DNA of 64,000 bases from an uncultured Methanobacterium sp. (lineage in GTDB: Archaea > Methanobacteriota > Methanobacteria > Methanobacteriales > Methanobacteriaceae): assembly GCF_963665055.1 (NCBI RefSeq), contig NZ_OY762015.1, positions 2,016,001-2,080,000 on the forward strand. Reading direction: 5' to 3'. A program made the translations under genes and the position numbers. Positions 1-12,978 of this stretch are shown one piece after another. Position 1 is the first letter of the stretch. Each line of letters begins with the position of its first letter. Under the pieces are notes generated by a model, which saw only the letters and a program-made list of their open reading frames with translations, had not been told where the DNA came from and made no database searches.

Positions 1-154
1 TTGTAGTGTTATTATCCATCGCCATTACCTCCTCTTTTGTCAAGTTAGAATTATTTTCCGGAATTCCAGACGCAAAAAGTGCCAATGCCACCACAGTCAT
101 TACCGTTAACATTACGCCCATTAACAGCAGCACCCTGCTTAATTTCTCATTCAT
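1..154 (-). CDS. Partial exported or membrane-anchored protein (N-terminus only)
   Basis: The first 51 residues of a protein whose rest lies outside the window. The start ATG follows a GAGGT ribosome-binding site. Residues 8-29 form one hydrophobic segment (LLLMGVMLTVMTVVALALF), a signal peptide or single anchor, followed by a polar Asn/Thr-rich stretch typical of archaeal exported proteins. The family cannot be named from this fragment. Confidence 0.6.
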   Translation of the reverse strand, partial: MNEKLSRVLLLMGVMLTVMTVVALALFASGIPENNSNLTKEEVMAMDNNTT

Positions 155-892
155 GATACTACCTCAATGAAGGGTGCCATCTCATCAGCAGATACTATAG
201 AACTGCTGATGGGGAAAAGTAGTGCCAAACTAGTGAAAGTTAACACTAAAAATATAATTATTTCATTGATTATACCGCCTCCGTGTCCTTTAACATCCTA
301 TTTTGGATATTGGACGCTATTTGGACAACAATTGATCAGTTCCCATACTATATAAATATTTTGATGGAATTTCCCCAAAAAAATCTATTGTAAGCCTTTT
401 TTTTCAATTTAACGGATGAATTAACGGTTTTGAAAAGTCATGTTTGAATAAGCTTTATTGGTTTCTTTTTTAAGCAAATCAGACCTTATTATGACTTATT
501 TATGAAAAATATAACTATTTAAGATGATGATACTATTGATCCATGGCTTTAAATCACCATGTGCAAGCGCTAGACTTTTGAATATCCTGAAAAAAGCCTC
601 ATTTATTTAAAAAATAGATATAATCAATAGTTATTCCACCATAACATTATTAATGAACCAATTACTTCTAGAATTAATTTTTTAAAAGTGAGAGTAATAA
701 ATAACATACAAGATGTCGTTTACATCAAAAAAAAGTTCATATTAACTTTTTTTATATGAAGGTTCCCCAGATATAGTATCCCAAAAGTCAAAAAATAAAT
801 AATTCTCAGTTAGGTTCACCCAGATATTAATTTTATTGGGTGAAGTATCCTGAAAGGTGAAGTATCCTAAAAAGTGAATAATCCTAAAAGTA
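155..892. other. AT-rich intergenic region without a convincing gene
   Basis: About 740 bases lie between the divergent partial gene and the 3' end of the PadR gene. Short open frames exist but have no ribosome-binding site and poor composition. The only structure seen is the 17-bp tandem repeat at 840-890. Confidence 0.6.
840..890. repeat. Three tandem 17-bp repeats next to the PadR stop codon
   Basis: Three units beginning GTGAAGTATCC, GTGAAGTATCC and GTGAATAATCC follow each other with an exact 17-bp period and end two bases from the PadR stop codon. Their role is unknown; they could be part of the 3' untranslated region or a local duplication. Confidence 0.7.
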
Positions 893-1195
893 TCATCCTG
901 GAAAATTGGACATCTCTTCCATATCATAAAAAATCTTGCAGAAGAATTCACAGCCAGATTTAAGTTCTTCCTGACCCTCATCGGTTAATGAATAAATTTT
1001 ATCATCATCCATCTTTATTAAACCTTTATTTTTTAATTCTTTCAAGGCAGGATAGATTGTACCCGGGCTTGGTTTGTTTCCTCTCCTTTTTTCCAATTCT
1101 CTGCTGATTTGAGCCCCATTTAAGTTATTTTTGTTCAAAATCCAGAGGATTAGATAGGTTAAAAAACCTTTCATCTCACAGCATTTCATGATCAT
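893..1195 (-). CDS. PadR-family transcriptional regulator
   Basis: A 100-aa protein with the PadR winged-helix domain across its length: helices around LTYLILWILNKNNLNGAQIS, the PSPGTIYPALKELKNKGLI recognition segment, and a wing ending in YSLTDEGQEEL. PadR proteins are usually dimeric repressors that bind their own promoter. Two adjacent cysteines near the N-terminus (KCCEMKGF) and one near residue 82 suggest a possible metal or thiol sensor. It is transcribed divergently from the small Cys-rich gene at 1336, and three dyads lie between them. The start may be the third residue (Met, position 1189) instead. The family is secure; the signal sensed is inferred. Confidence 0.85.
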   Translation of the reverse strand: MIMKCCEMKGFLTYLILWILNKNNLNGAQISRELEKRRGNKPSPGTIYPALKELKNKGLIKMDDDKIYSLTDEGQEELKSGCEFFCKIFYDMEEMSNFPG

Positions 1196-1226
1196 GGTAT
1201 AAACAACCCCATTAAAAAATATTTGT

Positions 1227-1302
1227 TATCCAATATTGGGTAGCCAATATCTGTAATCCAATATCGGATTACCGATAAATATAAATAATGTTATCGGATA
1301 AC
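1227..1302. promoter_or_regulatory. Three operator-like dyads between PadR and the Cys-rich gene
   Basis: Three related inverted repeats lie in the divergent promoter: TATCCAATATTGGGTA (1227-1242), TAATCCAATATCGGATTA (1254-1271) and GTTATCGGATAAC (1290-1302). A TATA-like ATAAATATAAATA (about 1274-1286) sits between the second and third and would serve the plus-strand gene. Spacing and symmetry suggest PadR binding sites; binding is an inference. Confidence 0.65.
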
Positions 1303-1335
1303 CAATAGTGTTAAAATATTTGGAGGTTTGAAAAA

Positions 1336-1473
1336 ATGGAAAACAAAGAATGCAAAATAGTCTGCGGAGATAAAACTGTGGCAACCATCACCCGCACTGA
1401 AAATGGGATGGAAATAAAGTGTACCAAAGAAGGAAAAGAATTGTGTAAAGACGTTAAAGGATGCTGTGATTAA
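1336..1473 (+). CDS. Small Cys-rich protein (45 aa) divergent from PadR
   Basis: A 45-aa protein preceded by a GGAGG ribosome-binding site 10 bases upstream of the ATG. It has five cysteines: KECKIVCG near the N-terminus, IKC in the middle and a C-terminal GCC. That suits metal or cluster binding or thiol chemistry. It is the likely target of the adjacent PadR regulator, because the three dyads overlap its promoter. A T-rich tract follows the stop codon and may end the transcript. No family is recognised. Confidence 0.7.
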   Translation: MENKECKIVCGDKTVATITRTENGMEIKCTKEGKELCKDVKGCCD

Positions 1474-1495
1474 GCATCTTTATTTTTTTTATTTT

Positions 1496-1525
1496 AGTTA
1501 ACTGAACTAATTCATTTAGTTAACT
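1496..1525. promoter_or_regulatory. Paired AGTTAACT palindromes upstream of the nitroreductase
   Basis: The 8-bp palindrome AGTTAACT occurs at 1496-1503 and 1518-1525, 22 bp apart start to start, so both copies face the same side of the helix. They lie about 165 bp before the nitroreductase start and just after the Cys-rich gene. They could be an operator for either; the regulator is unknown. Confidence 0.4.
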
Positions 1526-1688
1526 TAGCAGCCACATGATAAGTTTTTATCCCTGTAAAAAGTTGAATATTAGTTTAAAAAAACTAAAAAGGATTAAACT
1601 TTGACAATTACAGATATTATCTACCCTCGAAGTAAAATAATGGAAATTTCAACAAAAGTTTTCAAAATTAATGTGGGGAATGATTGAT

Positions 1689-2267
1689 ATGGAATTTTTT
1701 GATTTAATTAAAAATAGAAGATCTATCAGAAGATATGAAAGTCAACCAGTGTATAAAGAGGATATTTTAAAGATATTAGATGCTGCTAACTGGGCACCAT
1801 CAGCAATGAACCGGCAACCATGGGAGTTCCTGGTTATCTCAGGTGAATTGCTTAAACAGCTGGGTAATAGTTACAAGGGAGTTATAGAAGAATTTATCAG
1901 GAAAATGGAAAATGATAGTGAAATAATTTCCAGTGAAAAGTTTGTAAAGTTTGCAGCTCATTTTGGTGGCGCCCCAGTAGTTATAGTGGTGCTGGCTGAA
2001 ACAAATGAGGATCCACGGGAGCAAAAAGCCTTTCTGGAAAGTGCAAGTGCTGCCATGGAGAATCTGGTACTTGCTGCTGGAGATATGGGACTGGGTACCT
2101 GCTGGATGACTGGACCATTGAGGGATGAGAGTAATTTACGCCTTATTTTGGATATTTCGCCTGACAAACAGATAGTGGCAGTAACACCTTTAGGTTATCC
2201 AGATGAAATCCCCACTCCAACACCACGTACAGAAGTAAAGAATAAAATTAAATGGATTGGTTGGTAA
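1689..2267 (+). CDS. Nitroreductase-family flavoprotein
   Basis: A 192-aa protein with the nitroreductase fold. The N-terminal FMN-binding pattern FDLIKNRRSIRRYE is followed by WAPSAMNRQPWEF, and a C-terminal segment holds GLGTCWMTG and AVTPLGYP. These enzymes use FMN and NAD(P)H to reduce quinones, nitro compounds or other small acceptors. The ATG at 1689 is preferred over an upstream one at 1671 because GGGG lies 10 bases before it and family members begin at this point. It is followed after 58 bp by an iron-sulfur flavoprotein gene in the same direction, so the two may be co-transcribed. The substrate is unknown. Confidence 0.88.
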   Translation: MEFFDLIKNRRSIRRYESQPVYKEDILKILDAANWAPSAMNRQPWEFLVISGELLKQLGNSYKGVIEEFIRKMENDSEIISSEKFVKFAAHFGGAPVVIVVLAETNEDPREQKAFLESASAAMENLVLAAGDMGLGTCWMTGPLRDESNLRLILDISPDKQIVAVTPLGYPDEIPTPTPRTEVKNKIKWIGW

Positions 2268-2325
2268 GAGTGATTGTAATTGAGATAAGAATGTTAGTTG
2301 CTTAAATTTAAAATGGAGGTACACT

Positions 2326-2973
2326 ATGAATGTTATGGCATTTAATGGAAGTCCAAGAAAGAAGTGGAACACCGCAACCCTCCTTGAAAATGCACTTGAA
2401 GGAGCCAAGTCAGAAGGAGCTGAAACTGAACTGATTCATCTTTATGATCTCAATTATAAAGGATGTAACAGTTGTTTCACCTGTAAAACAAAGGGGAGTA
2501 AAAGTTACGGGCGGTGCGCAGTGAAGGATGATTTAACCCCTATCCTAAGAAAGATTGAAGAATCTGATGCAATCATACTGGGATCTCCCATTTACCTGGG
2601 AACGGTTACCGGGGAAATGAGATCCTTCCTGGAGCGTTTACTGTTTCCATATTTGACTTATACCGATCCCATCCAGTCACTCTTCCCCAATAAAATCAAA
2701 ACCGGGTTCATTTACACCATGAACATCAGGGAAGAGCAGTTGGATGAATATGGTTACACAACCATGTTTAAAACTAATGAAAATTATCTTAAAATGTTAT
2801 TCGGTTCTTCAGAATCGCTTATGAGCTTTGATACTTATCAATTCAATGATTATTCCAAGGTTATTGCTGATCGATTCGATTCCAAGAGAAAAGCCCAAAG
2901 ACGTGTTGAAATATTTCCAGAAGATTGCAGGCTAGCGTATGAAATGGGAATAAGGCTTACCCATAACTTTTAA
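2326..2973 (+). CDS. NADPH-dependent FMN reductase / iron-sulfur flavoprotein family
   Basis: A 215-aa flavodoxin-fold protein. The FMN phosphate loop is near residue 7 (NGSPRKKWNTATLLENA). A compact cysteine motif follows (GCNSCFTCK, then RC about ten residues later), which in methanogen iron-sulfur flavoproteins binds a 4Fe-4S cluster. GSPIYLGTVTGEMRSFLERL is the conserved second flavin loop. It probably moves electrons between ferredoxin and a small acceptor. The ribosome-binding site GGAGG lies 6-10 bases before the ATG. It pairs with the preceding nitroreductase, suggesting a shared redox or detoxification role. Confidence 0.85.
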   Translation: MNVMAFNGSPRKKWNTATLLENALEGAKSEGAETELIHLYDLNYKGCNSCFTCKTKGSKSYGRCAVKDDLTPILRKIEESDAIILGSPIYLGTVTGEMRSFLERLLFPYLTYTDPIQSLFPNKIKTGFIYTMNIREEQLDEYGYTTMFKTNENYLKMLFGSSESLMSFDTYQFNDYSKVIADRFDSKRKAQRRVEIFPEDCRLAYEMGIRLTHNF

Positions 2974-3135
2974 TAAAAATTAAATCGTTTCATACACGAA
3001 TCTGGTAGATAGTAAACAAATCACAACCCCTCACCTGAACACCATAATCTCCTATAAATCACTTCAATAAATTCACTTAACTCCAATAAATTCACCTCCC
3101 GTTAATTTAAAAAGGATCAACATCCAATTTCATCT

Positions 3136-3984
3136 ATGAAAATCACAGAACACGTTCACGCCATTAAAATTCCATTCCAGGTTAAAACAGACTCGGGAAC
3201 TCTGGAACGTTTTGTTTACTCTTATCTGATATTTGGAGATGAAATCTGCCTGATAGATAGTGGAGTTATCTCTTCAGAAAATTTCATCTTCGATTATCTG
3301 GAAAAAACAGGACATAGCCCAGATGATATCTCTTTATTGGTTTTAACCCATTCTCACCCCGATCATATTGGCTCTGCCCAATCTATCCAGAAAATGACTG
3401 GTTGTGAAATAGCAGCCCATGAAGGTGAGAAATCCTGGATTGAAGATGTGGATCTCCAGTTTAAAGAAAGACCCGTCCCCAATTTCCATTCCCTGGTAGA
3501 AGGATCTGTTCAGGTGGACCATGTTCTGGAGGATATGGATGTTGTTGAGTTAGGCAACAACGTTAATTTGAAAGTTATACACACACCTGGCCATTCTAAA
3601 GGTTCCATTTCCATACACATCCCATCTGAAAGGGTTTTAATCACGGGGGATGCTGTGCCAATACAGGGAGATTTACCTATTTATGATGATTTTAATGAAT
3701 CCATCCGATCCATTGAGATGTTGATGGGTGTTGAGGATGTGGAATTACTGTTAGCATCATGGGATGAACCTCAAAAAGGAGAAACTGTTCATCAAAGGAT
3801 GGTTGAAGCTTTGGATTATCTTCAGAATATCAGGGAAATTGTCGAAAAATTTGCCCCTGAAAATTCATCTTCTGAACCAATGGAGTTCTGCAAGACAGTT
3901 TTAAAAGAGTTAGGCTTACCAGAACCTGCTGCCAATCCAATAGTGGCCCGATCTTTCCAGGCCAATCTAAAAGAATTAGAATAA
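3136..3984 (+). CDS. Metallo-beta-lactamase-fold hydrolase
   Basis: A 282-aa protein with the MBL-fold metal site: THSHPDHIGSA near residue 75, a second histidine in HTPGHSKGS near residue 155, and the metal-bridging Asp in LITGDAVP. This combination binds two metal ions and hydrolyses thioesters, lactones or similar bonds, or supports an oxidoreductase. The C-terminal 80 residues are helical and lack a flavodoxin domain, so it is not a flavo-diiron protein. It stands alone, about 160 bp after the flavoprotein gene. The substrate is not deducible. Confidence 0.85.
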   Translation: MKITEHVHAIKIPFQVKTDSGTLERFVYSYLIFGDEICLIDSGVISSENFIFDYLEKTGHSPDDISLLVLTHSHPDHIGSAQSIQKMTGCEIAAHEGEKSWIEDVDLQFKERPVPNFHSLVEGSVQVDHVLEDMDVVELGNNVNLKVIHTPGHSKGSISIHIPSERVLITGDAVPIQGDLPIYDDFNESIRSIEMLMGVEDVELLLASWDEPQKGETVHQRMVEALDYLQNIREIVEKFAPENSSSEPMEFCKTVLKELGLPEPAANPIVARSFQANLKELE

Positions 3985-4128
3985 AACGATTGAAGAAAGA
4001 TGAATCTAATGAATTCCGGTGGATACAAAAAAATTGATAGTTTAACAGGTCGGATAGCTTAACAGACTTTATTTGCGCATTAAAACAAAAATAAAAAGTA
4101 AAAATAAGGCAGTATGCTTTTTAAATTA

Positions 4129-4404
<276 letters not shown>

Positions 4405-4532
4405 TTCATTTCACCATGATTTTATTTATAAATTCATTTCCAGAGTATTTTAAAGGTTTAAATCTTTTTAAAGAGCTTAAAACCTTTATGAATTAAATAT
4501 TTTTGATATTAGCTTTTTAGATATTAATCTTT

Positions 4533-5522
4533 TTAAAGTAAAGCTGCGACTATGGCCAGTACTCCGATGATTGACACTCCAGCAACAGTTGGATAGAACT
4601 GTTTGTAGGTGAATATTGGCGAAAATGCACTGAGGACTGCCATGAGCATTGGGAATAGTAATGCCACTATCAAAGTGATGATGAATGATGGGTTCAGGAT
4701 GTTGGGTGCTATTCCAAGGAACAGGGTTGCAAACAGGGTTGCCAGGGTGAACATCAAAAATCCACGGGTGATATAAACATATGCCCGGTATTTTGCTGCG
4801 TATTCAAGGTAGGGTCCTTCAACTACATCTGGTTTTCCCTTTAATATGGCAAATGGGTATTCATTCAGGAGGATCATGTATCCAATGAAGAATACAATTG
4901 CCCCCATTACTCCAGCCACAGTGAAGAGTATGGGTCCGTGCACCTGCTGGTAGGCTATGATATCCTGTAGGTAGATGCTACCAGTCATGGCCACTGCCAC
5001 GAACATGGCAATGTACAGGGGGAATGATCCGAACGCTATTAACCTGAATGCCCTGAGACTGCTTAGGTCCTCGAAAAATGATTGTGGTGTTTCAGGATGT
5101 GCTGCTCCTTTGGCTTTATCTGGGAATGGCATGCGTACTGAGAGTACTGATCGGGAGAGGCTTCCCATGAACATGTACATTATTTCTTCCACTTTAAGGA
5201 ATCCTACCAGTGCAATTATACTGGCCAGTGCTCCTACAAAGTACATCTGTGGGATGAGGAATAACAACAGGATTATGACAATTATCAAACTTATGAGTGG
5301 TAAAGCATTGTACAATCGGGGCATTGGGGATTCGGGAGTTATGGTTTGTTTGAAAAAGAATTTTAAAGGAGCCATGATCCCGGGGCTGGTAATGGGTGGT
5401 CCCACCCTCTGCTGTATCCTGGCATGGATGAACTTCCGTTCAATGCCTGGTAAGAAGAGACTCACTATGAAGGCCACCACCAGGGTGCCTAGTACTGCTA
5501 TTAGGGAATATGTAAGGTCCAT
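4533..5522 (-). CDS. ehbO: Energy-converting hydrogenase B membrane subunit O (NuoH/HycD-like)
   Basis: A 329-aa integral membrane protein with about eight hydrophobic segments. The signature ERKFIHARIQQRVGP near residue 29 is the conserved loop of the NuoH/HycD family, which anchors the hydrogenase module and forms part of the ion path. The gene follows ehbN after 12 bp and is in the conserved ehb order. In Ehb it couples ion influx to ferredoxin reduction at the cytoplasmic side of the membrane. Confidence 0.93.
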   Translation of the reverse strand: MDLTYSLIAVLGTLVVAFIVSLFLPGIERKFIHARIQQRVGPPITSPGIMAPLKFFFKQTITPESPMPRLYNALPLISLIIVIILLLFLIPQMYFVGALASIIALVGFLKVEEIMYMFMGSLSRSVLSVRMPFPDKAKGAAHPETPQSFFEDLSSLRAFRLIAFGSFPLYIAMFVAVAMTGSIYLQDIIAYQQVHGPILFTVAGVMGAIVFFIGYMILLNEYPFAILKGKPDVVEGPYLEYAAKYRAYVYITRGFLMFTLATLFATLFLGIAPNILNPSFIITLIVALLFPMLMAVLSAFSPIFTYKQFYPTVAGVSIIGVLAIVAALL

Positions 5523-5534
5523 GGTTATTTCTCC

Positions 5535-6662
<1,128 letters not shown>

Positions 6663-6710
6663 TATGTTACACCTTCATGAGTTTTAAATAATATTTTCGG
6701 TTTTTTTAGT

Positions 6711-6784
6711 TGATGATTTAAGGATTTTAATTAATTTTAGGTTTTGTTGATGAGTTAAGGATTTTAATTAATTTTGGGTTTTGT
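6711..6784. repeat. 37-bp tandem repeat in the ehbM-ehbN spacer
   Basis: Two 37-bp units (6711-6747 and 6748-6784) differ at only two positions and begin TGATGATTTAAGGATTTTAA or TGATGAGTTAAGGATTTTAA. A degraded third copy follows from 6785. The spacer has no gene. It could be a slippage product or an RNA processing site that sets different levels for upstream and downstream subunits. Confidence 0.75.
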
Positions 6785-6906
6785 TGAATGAATTTAGGAT
6801 TTCGATGAGCTAAATTTTGATATGTAATGTTTTTGATGATTTAAGATTTTGAGAGTTATGATTGGTCCATTTTACTTAATGTTAACTTTTATCTTAATTC
6901 CAAGTT

Positions 6907-7373
<467 letters not shown>

Positions 7374-7472
7374 TATGGATTTATGGTTAATTTAAATCTT
7401 TCATTATGATGGTTAATCCTTTATTTTGTGGTATTATCCTTTGGTTTGTAGCATTGTATGCTTTTATTTTCT

Positions 7473-7954
7473 TTATTCCCTTCTTTTTCTTATGATGGTA
7501 TTATCAGCCAAGTACTGGGATATGAATGCTATTTTATCATCAGATATTTTCACTGGCTTTTCAAGTAATTGAGATATGTCTGATGTGACCTCACCAACAT
7601 CGTTAGGATGTATAGTTCCTGCTTCTCCAAATAAAGCATACAGTGGGCAGAAATCATGACAGTAGTAACAGTTAACACATTTTTCACTATGCAGGACTGG
7701 TAACTGTGTTTTGGTAAGTCCTTCCATGAGTTCCACTGGTTCATCCAGGTCCACCATTTCTATGGCTCCAGTAGGGCAGGCATTGCTGCAACCACCGCAT
7801 CCAATACAGGATACTTCGGCCACCTTGTTGGTGGGTGTTACCTTACCTTCCAGGATCATGTTTCGTACGTCCATGTCCGTGACCCGGTCACTGGCAAATA
7901 GGATCCTTTTAAGGTTGGTGTAAGCTCCTTCCAGGAATATAAGGACTAGATTAG

Positions 7955-7958
<4 letters not shown>
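7473..7958 (-). CDS. ehbL: Energy-converting hydrogenase B ferredoxin-like subunit L
   Basis: A 161-aa protein with two 4Fe-4S motifs, CIGCGGCSNACP near residue 50 and CVNCYYCHDFCP near residue 95, flanked by longer N- and C-terminal arms. It resembles the NuoI-type electron carrier of the complex. Its ATG overlaps the ehbK stop by 4 bases, indicating translational coupling. Confidence 0.9.
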
Positions 7959-9316
<1,358 letters not shown>

Positions 9317-9418
9317 GATTTACCTTCCAAGTTGATTTTTTTTGTTTCTCTGGTGATTATTAAGATATTTCTAATGATTAGATTTAGATTGTAGGGATTT
9401 AGATAGGTAGGCCAATCA

Positions 9419-9706
9419 TCAATTAACCGTTTCATCCTCCAATTTTTCAGGTTTCCTATCTTTTCCCAGTATCAGTTTGCCCATTATGATTCCCACTGCT
9501 GCGGCTACAAAACCACTGGCCAGTGGCGCATCCTGATAATAGGGGAATGGGCCCAGGAAGTAGGCAACCAGGATGGCAATGATCAGGAAGATAAGGTAAA
9601 CTGTGGAGTCAAATTTGAGTTTACTTTCAGGGTTCTCTTTAATTCGGCTTCCCAGTATGAATCCCAGGAGGAATCCCAGTACCATTGGTCCAATGTAGAA
9701 TGTCAT
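9419..9706 (-). CDS. ehbJ: Energy-converting hydrogenase B membrane subunit J
   Basis: A 95-aa protein with three hydrophobic segments (about residues 4-20, 33-50 and 62-80). It has no catalytic motif and is assigned by position between ehbI and ehbK. It begins directly after the ehbI stop codon. It is presumably a structural part of the ion-translocating membrane module. Confidence 0.82.
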   Translation of the reverse strand: MTFYIGPMVLGFLLGFILGSRIKENPESKLKFDSTVYLIFLIIAILVAYFLGPFPYYQDAPLASGFVAAAVGIIMGKLILGKDRKPEKLEDETVN

Positions 9707-10478
<772 letters not shown>

Positions 10479-10486
<8 letters not shown>

Positions 10487-10811
10487 TTAAATTCCCCCAG
10501 TAGAATAGGGTAATTATTATTGTCAGCGCAATCACAACGTAAAACGTCATAGTGTATAATGAATCGTTCTGTTCGCTTCTTAAGCGATTCATAAGAGGCA
10601 TTGATGTTAAAAAGATTCCAAGAACCACCAGTACAGCCACGATCATTAAAACCTTGCTTACCAGCCGGAGCATGATGAGTGCCACCAACACCGAGGAAAT
10701 TAAGGTTATCTCTGCAGTGAGCATGGATGATGTTGATATGTTGGTTACTGGATCATCACCAGTTCCCTGGATGTCTTTTATCTTCTTAACTATCATATCA
10801 TAGAGATTCAT
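10479..10811 (-). CDS. ehbG: Energy-converting hydrogenase B membrane subunit G
   Basis: A 110-aa protein with an N-terminal cytoplasmic helix and two to three hydrophobic segments. The start MNLYDMIVKK is chosen because it has AGGAGG just upstream and overlaps the ehbF stop as ATGA. A longer frame to 10892 would run deep into ehbF. The function is structural and inferred from position. Confidence 0.85.
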
Positions 10812-12313
10812 ACTACACCTCCTGCCAGACTGGTTGCCAGTGGCTGCAGGTAACTGGTCACGTATTGTGGGAAGAGACCAAATATGATACACACCACCAG
10901 TAACACCACCATGGATATTATGGTAGCTTTGGGTATCTTTTCATTCTTAATTTCAAGATCTGCAGGTTTAGGACGCAAGTAAACTGCATGGAATGCTTTC
11001 ATGAAGGTCATGAAGGTCACGATACTCAGGAGTATCATTATAACCCCCAGTTCAGGAAGGCCTGCATTGAGTGATGCTTGGATTAACATGAGTTTGCTCT
11101 GGAATGCATTGAGTGGAGGCACACCAGCCATGGCCAGGCCACCCAGTAACACCAGGAAAGCTACCAAGGGGTTTCTAACCATCATACCACCCAGTTTACG
11201 AGTGTTGGAAGTTTCAGTCTGGTATATTGCCACACCAAAGCCTATGAACAACAGGGCAGTTATTAATACTTCATTTACTGCCTGGAAAAGTCCTGCAGTT
11301 ATTCCATAGGCTGTACCCAGTCCCAGTCCAATTCCTATATATCCCAATTCTCCCACTGCCAGGAATCCGATAATACGTTTGAGATCGGTCTGGACAATGG
11401 CCATGGTAATACCCAGGATCATGGCCAGTAGCGATACTCCCAGAATAACCCACTGTGAGAAGGGTAGGTAGGAGAATATTCTGAGGATGATGATTCCCAG
11501 TGCAATGAATGTGAACACTGAAAAGGCCTGGATCATTGCTGATCCACTGGGTAATGCTTTGCTGTAAATTGCGGATTTGATGGTGTGGAATGGAGGTAAT
11601 CCAGACCCATAAAGCCATCCGAACACAATCAAACCACATGCTATTAAAAGTACAGGATTATGAGGGTCAACCATCCCTGTTTTAATTGAATAGACTATGT
11701 CTGTGATGTTAACGTTACCAGTAACTCCTAGAATGAAGGCTATACCCAATAACAATAGGGGAGCTGCCACACCACCCAGTATCATGTACTTAAGGGCAGT
11801 TTCATAGTTACCTTTTATATTGGACACCATGACGATGCCCACAGTTACCAGGGCCATTATCTCAAAGAAAACGTAAAAGTTGAATATGTCATCAGTTAAG
11901 AGTATGGCAGTCACGGCTGCTATTCCCATGAAGAGCATGTAAGCATAAACACCAGATGGTCTGCGGGTTTCATAAACTGAGGTTAAAAGGACCAGAAATC
12001 CTACCAGACCCAGGACAAATAAGAATAACTGCTGTGCGCTCTGGAAAGAGTAAGTAATAGCAGGGTGGAACGTGGAAAGGGCAGTTCCAGTTATAAGTGA
12101 TGGTAAATTTGTGGCCAGAGTTGGATTCTGCACCAGGGGTTCATAACCTCCGAAAAAATGCAGTCCGTAATTGGCCAGTAAAGGTAATGCCGGTAAAGCT
12201 AAAGCTAAAATGATGGTTACTGCCTTAACCGTCCTATCCTTTTTATGGAGCAGGTTTAAAAACAGTGCACATAGTATGGGAACTATAACCATCAGTGGTA
12301 TTAAGAGGTTCAA
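10808..12313 (-). CDS. ehbF: Energy-converting hydrogenase B antiporter-like subunit F (NuoN/NuoM-like)
   Basis: A 501-aa membrane protein with about fourteen hydrophobic segments, of the proton-conducting NuoL/M/N and Mrp antiporter family. Family patterns include DDIFNFYVFFEIMALVTVG (with the key helix-5 Glu), LPPFHTIKSAIYSKALPSG and LGELGYIGIG-like text. It is the main ion channel of Ehb. About 66 bp separate it from ehbE. Confidence 0.94.
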   Translation of the reverse strand: MNLLIPLMVIVPILCALFLNLLHKKDRTVKAVTIILALALPALPLLANYGLHFFGGYEPLVQNPTLATNLPSLITGTALSTFHPAITYSFQSAQQLFLFVLGLVGFLVLLTSVYETRRPSGVYAYMLFMGIAAVTAILLTDDIFNFYVFFEIMALVTVGIVMVSNIKGNYETALKYMILGGVAAPLLLLGIAFILGVTGNVNITDIVYSIKTGMVDPHNPVLLIACGLIVFGWLYGSGLPPFHTIKSAIYSKALPSGSAMIQAFSVFTFIALGIIILRIFSYLPFSQWVILGVSLLAMILGITMAIVQTDLKRIIGFLAVGELGYIGIGLGLGTAYGITAGLFQAVNEVLITALLFIGFGVAIYQTETSNTRKLGGMMVRNPLVAFLVLLGGLAMAGVPPLNAFQSKLMLIQASLNAGLPELGVIMILLSIVTFMTFMKAFHAVYLRPKPADLEIKNEKIPKATIISMVVLLVVCIIFGLFPQYVTSYLQPLATSLAGGVV

Positions 12314-12379
12314 AGTATCCCCCCTGTACCATTGTAATCCATATTATCTGTTTTGTTGGAATCATAAAGTGACATTTGA

Positions 12380-12742
12380 TTACTCTCCCAGAATCTTGGA
12401 TGCGCTTAAAGATCCATGTTTTTTGTAGAGAACTATTATAATTCCCAGCATCACGGCCATGGTACTGGCACCGATAACAATACTGGTTAATACCAGGGCA
12501 AATGGAAGAGGATAAGCTGCGTTTTGCGCGAACCAGTCTGCTGCCATGCCCGGCAAGTATATGTAGACTATTCCTCCCGGTTTGTAACCCATAGCAATTA
12601 GGAATAAGTTGGTTCCATCCCCTATGAATGCCAGTCCTATGATTTTTTTGATAAGGTTGTCCAGGAATGCTACAGCAACAATTCCAATTACAATCAGAGC
12701 TACTGCGGTAAATAGTGAAGCTAGTTGTACGTCCATAACCAT
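12380..12742 (-). CDS. ehbE: Energy-converting hydrogenase B subunit E (MnhC/NuoK-like)
   Basis: A 120-aa protein with three hydrophobic segments and the NuoK/MnhC-type pattern IIGLAFIGDGTNLFLIAMGY. A ribosome-binding site GGAGG lies 8 bases before the ATG. It lies two bases after the ehbD stop and belongs to the antiporter-like module. Confidence 0.9.
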   Translation of the reverse strand: MVMDVQLASLFTAVALIVIGIVAVAFLDNLIKKIIGLAFIGDGTNLFLIAMGYKPGGIVYIYLPGMAADWFAQNAAYPLPFALVLTSIVIGASTMAVMLGIIIVLYKKHGSLSASKILGE

Positions 12743-12744
12743 AT

Positions 12745-12978
12745 TTATTCCTCCATCCTGCGGGTTTTGTAGACTGCCAGTGCAAAGAACACTGGAATGA
12801 TAGCCGACCCTACAATGGCTTGAGTTAGGGCCACGTCTGGAGCCAGGAGGTACTGGTAAAGGAAGGCCAGACCAGCACCTGGAATTCCGGTTAAAATGGC
12901 TGCTTTTAGGAGATCCCGTTGCATGAGAACCATGATTGATCCTAAAATCACTATAATCATCAGTACGTATTCAATCAT
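12745..12978 (-). CDS. ehbD: Energy-converting hydrogenase B subunit D (MbhD-like)
   Basis: A 77-aa membrane protein containing APDVALTQAIVGSAIIPVFF, the pattern of MbhD/MrpA-type helices. The ATG at 12978 is chosen because GGGGAGG lies just upstream and it overlaps the ehbC stop by 8 bases. An in-frame ATG 27 bases earlier would overlap ehbC more and lacks a site. Confidence 0.87.
   Translation of the reverse strand: MIEYVLMIIVILGSIMVLMQRDLLKAAILTGIPGAGLAFLYQYLLAPDVALTQAIVGSAIIPVFFALAVYKTRRMEE

Noticed and set aside
167..355. 62-aa plus-strand frame in the first intergenic region
   Set aside because: No ribosome-binding site and low-quality composition; the region is AT-rich non-coding.
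742..981. 79-aa minus-strand frame
   Set aside because: It overlaps the end of the PadR gene in another frame and crosses the 17-bp repeats.
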